Shown here one piece after another: positions 6,581-16,522 of a stretch of 28,173 nt of DNA. The stretch is from CAYMKL01 sp964390805 (GTDB lineage Bacteria; Chloroflexota; Anaerolineae; VGOG01). The position numbers and the translations under genes were made by a program. The DNA is taken from contig CAYMKL010000093.1 of the NCBI GenBank assembly GCA_964390805.1, forward strand, positions 1 through 28,173, given 5' to 3'. The notes beneath the pieces were generated by a model. It was not told where the DNA came from and did no database searches. It saw only the letters and a list, made by a program, of their open reading frames with translations. Each line of letters opens with the position of its first letter. Positions within the stretch are counted from its first letter, which is position 1.

Positions 6581-9500
6581 ATGGGCGAGGCCGAGGCGGC
6601 CCTGGCGCTGCCCTTCTCCGAGGTGGAGGAGCGGGCTTTGCTGCGGGCCCTGGAGGAGCGGGAGTACGACGAGCGGTGCTTTCCGCCCGAAGAACGGCAG
6701 GCCCTGCGCGACCTGGGGGTGCTGAGGGGTAACCGCTTGGTCAAGCTGCTGCCCACGGTGGGCGAGGCCCTGTACGGTGCACTGACCGCCCACGACGGAG
6801 TCCGCCAGCGGATGGTCTCTACCCTGGACGCGGCCAAGCTGGTCAGCCAGCCCCTGCAGGTGGAGATGCGCTTCGGCGCGGGCACCGACCGCCTGGCCCG
6901 CCTGCCCTGGGAGCTGGTCTGCGACCGGGGCCGCTTCCTGGTGCGGGATACCACCATCGCCCTTTCCCGGTATCCCGAAGCAGCCGTGCCCGTGACCGAG
7001 TCGCTGGGCGACTTGCCGCTGCGGGTGCTGCTGGTAATCTCCCGCCCGGCGGGCGTGGCGCCCCTGGACCCTGAGAAGGAACGGCGTGCCCTGCTGCACG
7101 GGCTACGCACCCTGGCCGAGGAGGAGGACGTGGTGGTGGACGTGCTGCGCCCGCCCACCCAGGAGATGCTGGCCGAGGCGGCTACCACCGGCGGCTACCA
7201 CGTGGTGCACTTCGATGGTCATGGGGTTTTCGCTGCCCAGGGCTATCTCGTCTTCGAGGACGAGTACGGCAGTGTACAGCATGTATCCGCCGATGAAATG
7301 GCCGCCACCTTGCGCAATACCGAGGTGCGGCTGGTGGTGCTGAGTGCCTGCCAGACGGCGGTCACTGCCGCCGAGGGGATGTGGACTGGCGCGGCGCCAG
7401 CCTTGCTGCGGGCTGGCGTACCGTTGGTGGTGGCCATGCAGTGCTCCGTGCCCACCAACACCGCCGCCGCCTTCGCCCGCCAATTCTACGCCTCGTTGGC
7501 CCACGGCAAGCCTCTTAACGAAGCCGTGGCCGATGGCCGCCGTCCCCTGGTGGGCCGCCGCTACCGCGACACCTGGTTCATCCCCGTGCTCTACGCCCGC
7601 ACCGCTGCCCCCCCTCCATCCCCCCCAACTCTGGGGGGGAAGTTCCACCTGTTCCGCCCCCGCCCGCCTGAAGCTGAGGCAGCCCCCGAACGAGACGACC
7701 TCCGCCAGGTGCTGCGCCAACGCCGCGATGCGCTCGACGGCCTGGAAGAGGCTGCTGGCCGCCAGGGCGCGGTGTTTGATCCCACACAGATGGCCGCTTT
7801 GCGCGGCTTGCGCTCCCAGGTGGCCGAGCTGCGAAGCACGCTGGCTGGCGTGGCCGCTAAAGGTGTGGCCAAACCCACCAGCGTCCTCTACGGCGTGCCG
7901 TCCAATCCCTACTTCGTGGGTCGCGCCGACGAGATGCGGAAGACGTTGGAGGCTTTGGAGGAGCGGCAGGTGGCGGTGGTGTGGGGCACGGCGGGCATCG
8001 GGAAGTCCGCCCTGGCCATCGAGATAGCCCACCGCCATTCCTGGCGCTGGCCGGGCGGGGTGCTGTGGCTGAGCTGTCAGGGTGCGCCGGCCTTCGAGAC
8101 CTTGCTCAACCTTATGGGCGCCTTCTGTGGGCAGGACCTCAGAGAGGCCGACCCAGCCCGAAAGCCGGCGTTGGTGCACGGGCTACTGGCCGGCCTGGAG
8201 GACTGCCTGCTGATATGGGACAATTACGAGGACGTGGAGGGCGACGAGGACGTGCGCCATTTCCTGGGCCGCCTGCCCGCCTCCTGCCGCGCCCTGCTGA
8301 CCAGCCGCGCCGACCCCGACGTGCGGGGCTGGCGCACCGTGCCCCTGGGCGGCCTGGCCGATGACGCGATGAGCGAGTTGTTCGCGGCCCTGGCCGTTGA
8401 CGAAAACGTCCACATCGCCACTGCGGAAGACCTGCGGGCTATCCCCGCCCTCATCGAGTTCCTGGAGGGCCATCCCCTGGCCTTGTCCCTGTTCGTGCCC
8501 CTGGTGGCCCGCCGCCGGGTCAGCAAAGTGTGGGCCGAGCTGCGGGCCAGTCCTTTGGGCGGTGTGGAGGCGTCGTTGGCACTGTCCTACGACGCCCTGG
8601 GCGAGGACAGCCTCTTGCAGCAGTTGTTCACCCGTCTTTCCGTGTTCGCCATCTCTGTGGAAGAGGAGGCGGCCGAGAGCGTGGGCCAGGTGGACGAGGC
8701 GGTCAGGCGGTTGGAGGAGTTGGTGCGCCGCTCGTTGCTGCGCTACGACGGGGTGCGCTACGGCTACCACGCCCTGGTGCGCCAATACGCCTACGCCCGC
8801 CTGTCCGACCGCGAAGACCCCCGCGCCGTCCACCGCCTGGCAGCGCAATATTTGAACACCAAGCTCAAGGAGGAAGGCGGTACACCGCAGGAGGCGCTTG
8901 AGGGGTGCGACCAATGGGAACAGGCGGAAGCCTGGGAGGAATTTGCAGAGAACTCCTCCGCCCTGGTGGGCAGCCTGGATCGCATGGGCTATTGGCCGGA
9001 GATCATGGAGCGTTTGGAGCGGGCGCGGGCGGCGGTGCAGGAGCGCCTGGACGATGCCAGGCTGGAGGCGACGCTGCTCAACGACATGGGTATCCTGGCC
9101 AGAAAGCGGGGGGAGTGGGAAGATGGCGGCAGCCATCTACAGCAGGCATTGGGGAAGTTGAAAGCTCCTGAGGATAGCCAGATGATAGCCATCGTCAGTG
9201 GCACACTTGGTCAGTTGCGCCATAATCAGGGGCAGTGGGATGCTGCTGCCGAAGCATTTGAGACCTCTCTGAAGGCGTTTGAGGCAGTGGGTGACTTGAG
9301 AAACATGGGAGTGGCCTATAACGAACTCGGGCAGGTCTACGCCGACAAAGGGGAGTGGGATCGGGCCATCGAGTTCTATGAGAAGGACCTTGAAATCAGT
9401 GAACGGGTGGGGGACATCCACGGGATGGCCCAGACCTATAACAACTTGGGCCTGGTCTACGCCGACAAAGGGGAGTGGGAACGGGCCATCGAGTTCTATG

Positions 9501-10037
9501 AGAACGCCTTGCAGACGATGGAACGGGTGGGGGACATCCACGGGATGGCCAGCACCTTCGGCAACTTGGGCNNNNNNNNNNNNNNNNNNNNNNNNNNNNN
9601 NNNNNNNNNNNNNNNNNNNNNNNNNNNNNNNNNNNNNNNNNNNNNNNNNNNNNNNNNNNNNNNNNNNNNNNACGATGGAACGGGTGGGGGACATCCACGG
9701 GATGGCCAGCACCTATGGCAATCTGGGAATTGTCGCTACAAGACAAGGTGATTATGATCAGGCGATTGTTTTCTATGAGAAATCGTTGGCAATCACAGAG
9801 GAATTAGGGGCTATTGCTACATCAGCCAATCAGTATGGTAATTTGGGAAACCTCTATGCCAGAAGGGGAGATACTGACCGGGCAGCCCAGTACCACACCC
9901 GGGCGTTTCTCATCTTTTCTCAACTGGGCGCTGCACACCTGGCACAGCGAGTTGGGGGCTGGCTGGTAGATCTGCTTGGCTCTGAGGAGAAGGCACAGGA
10001 GTACGTGGAGGAGTTTCTGAGACAACGGGGGGAATAG
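6581..10037 (+). CDS. CHAT protease - NB-ARC ATPase - TPR protein (STAND/NLR-like), contains assembly gap
   Basis: A multidomain signalling protein of the STAND class. Residues about 1-340 carry a CHAT caspase-like peptidase, with catalytic His214 in HFDGHG and Cys257 in LSACQT. A proline-rich linker and short coiled region (about 344-450) follow. An NB-ARC ATPase comes next, with Walker A GTAGIGKS (469-476), Walker B LLIWD ending at Asp547 and LLTSRAD, then a winged-helix-like part and TPRs from about residue 800 to the end. In this class the TPRs sense a trigger and the ATPase oligomerises to activate the protease, often for defence or cell death; here that is inference. The 100-N gap breaks the frame: the 3' part reads on from 9672 (TMERVGDIHG) to TAG 10037. 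Intact codons flank the gap, so this is no real frameshift. Confidence 0.85.
7611..7645 (+). repeat. dispersed element B (simple form) in the CHAT gene linker
   Basis: A poly-C run, the bases AACTC and a poly-G run make a C6/G6 inverted repeat that encodes PPPSPPTLGGKF in the linker after the CHAT domain. The same peptide frame recurs at 11937-11983 and 27713-27817, where extra DNA sits between the arms. Confidence 0.7.
9329..9568 (+). repeat. 120-bp tandem TPR units next to the gap
   Basis: Two nearly identical 40-codon units lie at 9329-9448 and 9449-9568; a third starts at 9569 and runs into the gap. DNA identical or nearly so to the unit end (ACGATGGAACGGGTGGGGGA) resumes at 9672. Near identity of the units explains why short-read assembly broke here. 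Flanking units further out are more diverged. Confidence 0.9.
9572..9671. other. assembly gap of 100 N
   Basis: Exactly 100 undetermined bases, a placeholder length. The codon before ends at 9571 and the codon after starts at 9672, so the true missing length should be a multiple of three. From the 40-residue unit it should be 63 + 120n bases. Confidence 0.98.
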
Positions 10038-10082
10038 GTCCATGCGCGTGAAGTTAAGGATGCGATCGTGCTCGCCGAGGCC

Positions 10083-10192
10083 GCACGGCCATGAAGTGGC
10101 CGTGCTACAAAGCTCCCGCCCGATGAAATCGGGCTCAAGAACCCCGTTTTACGGGGTGGCAGCTTCGTAGCCGTGGCACTTCATGCCACGGC
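10083..10192. repeat. MITE-like element of four hairpins with inverted, structured ends
   Basis: The hairpins are GCACGGCCA/TGGCCGTGC (10083-10105), GCCCGAT/ATCGGGC (10118-10134), ACCCCGT/ACGGGGT (10141-10157) and GCCGTGGCA/TGCCACGGC (10170-10192). The first and last 32 bases (10083-10114 and 10161-10192) are inverted copies of each other, 23 of 32 matching. The differences inside the stems are all paired changes. It fills most of the 10038-10274 spacer, which shows no other gene. Confidence 0.8.
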
Positions 10193-10274
10193 GGAGCTGG
10201 CCAGCAATCCCTTTTTTCGCAAGCCATTGTCTTGGCTTGACGCGCATGGGAATAAGCCTCAAGGGGAGGTGCGA

Positions 10275-12494
10275 TTGACCGATTCAATAGCAGAGATCAT
10301 ATCACGTGCACGCCGAGAGCAACGGGTGTACCTGCTAGAGCACGAGTGCAAAGCCATCCTGAGAGACATCGGCGTGCCCACCACGAGTTGGGTCGTCGCC
10401 AAATCTGAGGAAGAAGCCGTCAGCATGAGCGAGGCGATAGGATACCCCGTCGTGTTGAAGATCCTATCGCCGGAGATCATCCACAAGTCAGACGCCGGAG
10501 GGGTGAAGCTTAACCTGGGCAGAGAGGATGTGCGGGGGGCTTACAGCGAGCTAATCGCCAGGTTCAAGGATCGCCACGTCGTCGGCGTGAGCGTGCAGGA
10601 GATGGCGCAGCCGGGGCTGGAGGTGATAGTCGGCGCGACACGAGACGCTACCTTTGGCCCCGTTCTGATGTTTGGGCTGGGCGGCGTGTTCGTGGAGGTG
10701 CTGAAGGACGTCTCCTTCAGGGTCATCCCTGTGACCGAGCGCGACGCCCAGGCGATGATAGAGGAGATCAGGGGCTACGAGCTTCTCCAGGGCTACCGAG
10801 CGAATCAGCGAATCAACAAATCAGCAAATCAGCGGATCGGCGAGTCGGAGAGCCGAAGACGGTCGGCTGACGTGGCCAGCTTGAAGGGCATCTTGCTGAA
10901 GGTTTCTGAGCTGGTGACGTCCTATCCGGACATCAAAGAGGTGGACCTGAATCCCGTCTTGGCTTACCCTGATGGGAGCCTGGTAGTTGACGCCAGGATG
11001 ATCCTGGCCAGACCTGACAGGTTTCCAAAACCTGTCAGGTCTGGGGACCTCACGGCGGTGTTCGAGCCGCGGAGCGTGGCCGTGGTCGGAGCCAGCGCCA
11101 CTCCCAACAAGGCGGGGTTCAACATCGTGGATAATCTGTTGAGGCTGGGATACAAGGGCCAGGTCTATCCCGTCAACCCGAAGGCGGGGGAGATCCTGGG
11201 CCTCAAGGCGTATCCCGCCGTTGACCAAATCCCCCACCAGGTGGACACGGCCGTCATCGCCACGCCTGCGAGGGTCGCAGTGGACGTGATGAGAGGTTGT
11301 GCCCGCAAGGGAGTCAAAGCCGTCATCATCATCAGCTCCGGCTTCTCTGAGGGGAGCGAGGAGGGAAAGCAGTTGGAGGACGAGGTGATGGCCATCGCCC
11401 GACAGGCCGGCATCCGCCTGGTCGGGCCGAACACCACCGGCATCCTGAACAGTGAGAATCGCTTCACCTCTTCATTCCTTCCCATAAACAAGCTGCCCTC
11501 CGGGAGCGTGGCCTTCATCGCCCAGACCGGCCTCTTCCTGGGGATACTATTCGAGCACATCCTCTCTGCCCAGCACTTCGGCATCAGCAAGGTGGCCGGC
11601 CTGGGCAACAAGGCCGACGTGGACGACGCCGACATCCTGGAGTATCTGGCGGGCGACGCGCAGACCGAGGTCGTGGCCATGTACGTCGAGGGCCTGAGCG
11701 ACGGCCGCCGGTTCCTGAAGGTGGCCAAGGAAATCGCCAGGGAGAAGCCCCTCGTCGTCTTCAAAGCGGGAATCACCGAGGCTGGCGCCGAGGCGGCCCT
11801 GTCGCACACCGCATCCCTGGCCGGCAGGGCCGAGGTCTTCGAGGCGGCCTGCAAACAGGCGGGCATACTGAGGGTGCACAACTTCGAGGAAATGCTCGAC
11901 GTGGTCAAGGCTTTCTCTTTTTTCGCCCCTCCTCAATCCCCCCCAACCCTTCGACCCTGCTCAGGGCAGGCTTTTGGGGGGAAGTTCTGTCCTCTGCCCA
12001 GGGGAAACAGGGTGGGCGTCATTCACTACACGGGGGCGGCCTGCGTCATTGCCGCCGACGCCTGCCAGAAGGAGGGGCTGGAGCTGGCCGAGTTTTCGCC
12101 CCCCACGCTGGAAGCCCTCAGAGAGATAACGCCCGCCTGGCACAGGGTAAGGAATCCCATAGACCTCTGGCCGGCCATAGAACGGCATTGGGTAGAGACG
12201 GCCTACGGGCGCGCCATCGAGACGCTGTTGCGTGACGAGGGGGTGGACGCGCTGATAATCAATCTCTTCGCCATTCCCCGCTGGGAGACCTACATCCCTG
12301 ATCTCGACCTTCTCCGAGCCTCCGGCAAGCCGGTGCTCTTCTGCGTCGAGGGGAACGATGAATCCGTGAGGGAGGCAGTGGCGAGGATCGAGGGCCAGGG
12401 CTTCCCCGTCTACCCCCAGGTGAACAGAGCCATCTTCGCCCTCTCTTATCTGAGCAAACAGGCTCGCCTTCGATTCCCCCAAAACGATGCCTAA
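10275..12494 (+). CDS. ADP-forming acetyl/acyl-CoA synthetase (fused beta-alpha)
   Basis: This enzyme interconverts acyl-CoA + ADP + Pi and acid + CoA + ATP, conserving energy in fermentative or acyl-CoA-degrading metabolism. Domain order: ATP-grasp (beta) first with the swinging-loop motif IIHKSDAGGVKL, then a CoA-binding Rossmann domain (FEPRSVAVVGAS), then the ligase-CoA domains with ALSHTASLAG carrying the phosphorylated His. Both catalytic His motifs are intact, so it should be active. I take TTG 10275, set by AAGGGGAGG (10261-10269); an ATG frame from 10173 exists only because it reads through a repeat. Three repeat-derived segments interrupt it in frame: ANQRINKS-type residues in the ATP-grasp part, DRFPKPVRSG at the domain junction, and PPQSPPTLRPCSGQAFGGKF before the last domain. 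All sit at likely surface loops or linkers. Confidence 0.9.
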   Translation: MTDSIAEIISRARREQRVYLLEHECKAILRDIGVPTTSWVVAKSEEEAVSMSEAIGYPVVLKILSPEIIHKSDAGGVKLNLGREDVRGAYSELIARFKDRHVVGVSVQEMAQPGLEVIVGATRDATFGPVLMFGLGGVFVEVLKDVSFRVIPVTERDAQAMIEEIRGYELLQGYRANQRINKSANQRIGESESRRRSADVASLKGILLKVSELVTSYPDIKEVDLNPVLAYPDGSLVVDARMILARPDRFPKPVRSGDLTAVFEPRSVAVVGASATPNKAGFNIVDNLLRLGYKGQVYPVNPKAGEILGLKAYPAVDQIPHQVDTAVIATPARVAVDVMRGCARKGVKAVIIISSGFSEGSEEGKQLEDEVMAIARQAGIRLVGPNTTGILNSENRFTSSFLPINKLPSGSVAFIAQTGLFLGILFEHILSAQHFGISKVAGLGNKADVDDADILEYLAGDAQTEVVAMYVEGLSDGRRFLKVAKEIAREKPLVVFKAGITEAGAEAALSHTASLAGRAEVFEAACKQAGILRVHNFEEMLDVVKAFSFFAPPQSPPTLRPCSGQAFGGKFCPLPRGNRVGVIHYTGAACVIAADACQKEGLELAEFSPPTLEALREITPAWHRVRNPIDLWPAIERHWVETAYGRAIETLLRDEGVDALIINLFAIPRWETYIPDLDLLRASGKPVLFCVEGNDESVREAVARIEGQGFPVYPQVNRAIFALSYLSKQARLRFPQNDA
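10800..10847 (+). repeat. six tandem 8-bp units inside the acyl-CoA synthetase gene
   Basis: The units are GCGAATCA twice, ACAAATCA, GCAAATCA, GCGGATCG and GCGAGTCG. Three units make eight codons, so the insert encodes ANQRINKS followed by ANQRIGES and keeps the frame. It interrupts the otherwise family-typical GYELLQGYR...ADVASL stretch. Confidence 0.85.
11008..11044. repeat. 17-bp perfect inverted repeat inside the acyl-CoA synthetase gene
   Basis: The arm CCAGACCTGACAGGTTT (11008-11024) is exactly reverse-complementary to 11028-11044, with a 3-base loop. It codes for part of ARPDRFPKPVRSGDL between the ATP-grasp and CoA-binding domains. I recall similar CTGACAGG/CCTGTCAG hairpins as dispersed repeats in other bacteria. 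Confidence 0.9.
11937..11983 (+). repeat. element B carrying a nested copy of element A
   Basis: The poly-C arm (11937-11946) and the poly-G arm (11974-11982) of element B are separated by CCCTTCGACCCTGCTCAGGG and a few more bases (11947-11971), a copy of element A. Translation is in frame as SPPTL-RPCSGQA-FGGKF. Confidence 0.8.
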
Positions 12495-12529
12495 CTGCTC
12501 GCCTCACACCCTTAATGCTCTCCCCATCC

Positions 12530-12542
12530 CCCCGCTTTGGGG
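12530..12542 (+). terminator. weak hairpin after the acyl-CoA synthetase gene
   Basis: CCCC-GCTTT-GGGG lies 36 bases after the stop codon. The stem is only four pairs and is not followed by a T-run, so termination is doubtful. It may instead be a decayed element B. The rest of 12495-12720 holds the promoter listed next and no convincing gene. Confidence 0.25.
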
Positions 12543-12652
12543 TGCTATTCTGTTCCAACTCCTCTCTAAAAAAGCGCCACAGAAACGTCTTGTCGAAGTA
12601 GCGCGTGGCAGAAGATCGAGGTTGGAAGAAGGAGAGTTCGCCACACAAAAGT

Positions 12653-12681
12653 TTGGTCGTGCGGGGATAATGTGGTATAAT
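12653..12681 (+). promoter_or_regulatory. sigma-70-type promoter of the ABC-F gene
   Basis: TTGGTC (12653-12658), a 17-base spacer and TATAAT (12676-12681) with an extended -10 TGG directly upstream. Transcription would begin near 12688, leaving a leader of about 33 bases before ATG 12721. The -35 matches poorly, but the extended -10 compensates. Confidence 0.7.
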
Positions 12682-12720
12682 TCTGGTTGTTTCCACTGGA
12701 GCCAAGAGGTTGATCGAGAG

Positions 12721-14570
<1,850 letters not shown>

Positions 14571-14574
<4 letters not shown>

Positions 14575-15257
14575 AGTACATCATTGGCCTGACTGGCAAC
14601 ATCGCCACCGGCAAGAGCGCCGTATCGGAGATGCTGGAACGCCTGGGAGCCGAGGCTATTGACGCTGACGCTCTGGTTCACGAACTGATGGAAAAAGGCG
14701 CGCCCGTCTGGCAGGCTGTGGTGCGGGAATTTGGCCCTTCGGCAGGCTCAGGACACGGCGAAGGCATCCTGTGCAGCGACGGGAGCATCAACCGCAAGAA
14801 GCTGGGAAGCATCGTCTTCGCCGATGAAGTCGCTCTGCGCCGCCTGGAGGCCCTCGTGCATCCGGCTGTCATCGCCCGCACCGAGGAGTTGATTGGGAGT
14901 AGCCAGGAACCTGTGATTGTGGTCGAAGCCATCAAGCTCATCGAAGCAGGCATGGACAAAAACTGCGACGCCCTCTGGGTGGTCACTTGCAGCAAGGAGC
15001 AGCAACTAGCCCGCCTGGTGAAGCAGCGGGGTCTGACCGAGGATGAGGCTCACCAGCGTATCAAGTCCCAGCCGCCTCAAGAGGAGAAGCTGGCCCTGGC
15101 CGATGTGGTCATTGACAACAGTGGCAGCCTGGGTGAGACCTGGCGACAGGTGAAGAGGGAGTGGGAGAGGATTTCCCGATTTGCGATTTTCGATTGCCGA
15201 TTTCCAAATCGCAAATCGCAAATCGGCAATCGAAGATCGAGTGGGAGAGAGTTGTAA
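14571..15257 (+). CDS. coaE: dephospho-CoA kinase CoaE with two repeat-derived segments
   Basis: CoaE phosphorylates dephospho-CoA in the last step of coenzyme A synthesis. The P-loop GLTGNIATGKSAV is at the N-terminus, DADALVHEL follows, and INRKKLGSIVF...LEALVHPAV and QLARLVKQRG...RIKSQ are typical. GTG 14571 overlaps the ABC-F stop by three bases, with GGAGG at 14556-14560. Two parts are not kinase. PSAGSGHGEG lies between EFG and ILCSDGSI and derives from element A. The last 25 or so residues after KREWER come from an AT-rich repeat flanked by 11-bp direct repeats. The family core is complete, so activity is likely kept. The stop overlaps the next ATG (TAATG). Confidence 0.92.
14736..14754 (+). 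repeat. dispersed element A, in-frame copy in coaE
   Basis: The 19 bases CCTTCGGCAGGCTCAGGAC are identical to 3051-3069 and are translated in the same frame (PSAGSG). The four preceding bases, TGGC, are shared too. Confidence 0.85.
15159..15249. repeat. 69-bp palindromic insert with 11-bp flanking direct repeats at the end of coaE
   Basis: GAGTGGGAGAG occurs at 15159-15169 and again at 15239-15249. Between them lie 7-base units of GATTTGC type (GATTTGC, GATTTTC, GATTGCC, GATTTCC) followed by inverted ones (AAATCGC twice, AAATCGG). CGATTGCCGATTT pairs perfectly with AAATCGGCAATCG further on. It looks like a small insertion with a target duplication. Confidence 0.85.
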
Positions 15258-15445
15258 TGTCTGTACGAAAGTTTTTCAGTGAGCGTCCGCGCCTAGTGGC
15301 CTGGTTTGTCCTGGCGGTGTTTATGGTGCCCATGCTTCTGTGGGCGGCCAAAGATGTGGGGCTTTTGCCAGGGCAGTTGGCGACTTTGGTGGCCAGCACC
15401 GTCCTACTGGCTGGCCTCTGCGCGTGGATCATCGGGTGGGAGTGA
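15257..15445 (+). CDS. small two-helix membrane protein, unknown function
   Basis: A 62-residue product starting MSVRKFFSERPRL, with hydrophobic segments at about 13-30 and 41-60 separated by AKDVGLLPGQ. This is a basic N-terminus with two membrane helices. I do not recognise a family. ATG 15257 overlaps the coaE stop, and GGGAGAGAG just upstream can serve as ribosome binding site; the frame upstream of it runs through the repeat described for coaE. The GNAT gene begins immediately after the stop. Without the repeat, coaE would read straight into this frame, so it may once have been the tail of the kinase gene. Confidence 0.65.
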   Translation: MSVRKFFSERPRLVAWFVLAVFMVPMLLWAAKDVGLLPGQLATLVASTVLLAGLCAWIIGWE

Positions 15446-16447
15446 ATGGTAGCTAAAGCCATTCGTCAAAGCAAAGTGTTCAGTGGCCTGCGGCCCGTAG
15501 ACCCCAGCCGCGATATGAGGCAGGTGGCAGCGCTCATGGAGGAAGCGTTTGCCGACAGTCTGAGCCGACAGAGTAGAGAAGCTCTGCGCGAGCTGAAAAT
15601 CATGAGTCACTTTGGTCCCTTCCTCTGGCTGCTAGATCGCACCAGCCCTGGATTTCACGAGACCTTCCGCGGCTTCGTCTGGATAGAAGAAGGCCACATC
15701 GTCGGCAACGTCAACGTGGGCAGGGTCGGCCCCTACTCCCCCCGCTGGCTTATCAGCAACGTCGCCGTTCGGTCCGATTACCAGGGCCGGGGCATCGCCC
15801 ATCATCTGGTGCAGGCGGCCATTGACCTGGCCGGGGAGCGCGGAGGGAAGTGGGCTATCCTCCAGGTACACACCGACAACGTTCCTGCCTGCAGGCTCTA
15901 TCAGAACCTGGGCTTCGAACAGATCGCCGCCGTGACAGAGTTGCGTTTGGAAAGAGTGAAGCCGGTAGCCCTCACCGAAAGCCCCGTGCTGCGCAGAAGG
16001 AGCTACAGCGAGTGGAGGAAAGTGTATAAGCTGGCTTCAGCCGCCACCTCGAAGGAGGCCCAGTGGCTCAATCCAGTGCGCGCCCATGATTTTATGGTCG
16101 GACTGGACCAGCGGTTCTCTAAATGGCTAAGCAATCTGGTCACGGGGCGCAGGGAACATCGGTTGGCGGTAGAGGAAGGTGACCGCTTCATCGCCACCCT
16201 CACCGTGCGAGCCTCTCGCTGGCGAGGCGAGCACAGCCTGGAGATGATTGTTCACTCTGATCATCGCGGCCAATTGGAGGAAATGCTGGTCACGAAAGCC
16301 CTCAGCATCTTGGGGGGATATCCGGCGCGGGGTGTGGCTGCCAGTCACCCTGTTGAACATCAGGAGGCCATCGAAGTCCTTAAGCAATACGGTTTCACCG
16401 AGAAGAGGACGCTGGCCCAAATGCGGCTGGCGTTAAGAGGAAATTGA
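15446..16447 (+). CDS. GNAT-family N-acetyltransferase
   Basis: GNAT enzymes move an acetyl group from acetyl-CoA to an amine. The N-terminal domain has the acetyl-CoA motif in VRSDYQGRGIAHHLV (Q113GRGIA118) and the C-terminal NVPACRLYQNLGF typical of the fold. Residues from about 190 to 333 look like a second, worn GNAT domain: MIVHSDHRGQLEEMLVTKAL resembles motif A without the glycine loop, and it ends in an EVLKQYGF strand-helix. The 333-residue length fits tandem-GNAT proteins. ATG 15446 touches the stop of the small membrane protein gene, with GGGTGGGAG upstream. Substrate unknown. Confidence 0.82.
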   Translation: MVAKAIRQSKVFSGLRPVDPSRDMRQVAALMEEAFADSLSRQSREALRELKIMSHFGPFLWLLDRTSPGFHETFRGFVWIEEGHIVGNVNVGRVGPYSPRWLISNVAVRSDYQGRGIAHHLVQAAIDLAGERGGKWAILQVHTDNVPACRLYQNLGFEQIAAVTELRLERVKPVALTESPVLRRRSYSEWRKVYKLASAATSKEAQWLNPVRAHDFMVGLDQRFSKWLSNLVTGRREHRLAVEEGDRFIATLTVRASRWRGEHSLEMIVHSDHRGQLEEMLVTKALSILGGYPARGVAASHPVEHQEAIEVLKQYGFTEKRTLAQMRLALRGN

Positions 16448-16522
16448 AGGTGCTCACGCGCCTTCGCCAACGAAAACACAACGGACGAACGGATTAAACG
16501 GACAAAAACAAGGAGGTGTGTC

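Noticed and set aside
9329..9720. regular repeats that could suggest a CRISPR array
   Set aside because: The 120-base units are contiguous, in frame and encode TPRs; there are no variable spacers.
9378..10037. apparent frameshift splitting the CHAT protein into two genes
   Set aside because: The shift arises from the arbitrary 100-N filler; codons are intact at both edges of the gap.
10173..10274. N-terminal extension of the acyl-CoA synthetase from ATG 10173
   Set aside because: The start lies inside a hairpin of the MITE-like element, while TTG 10275 follows AAGGGGAGG and fits the family start.
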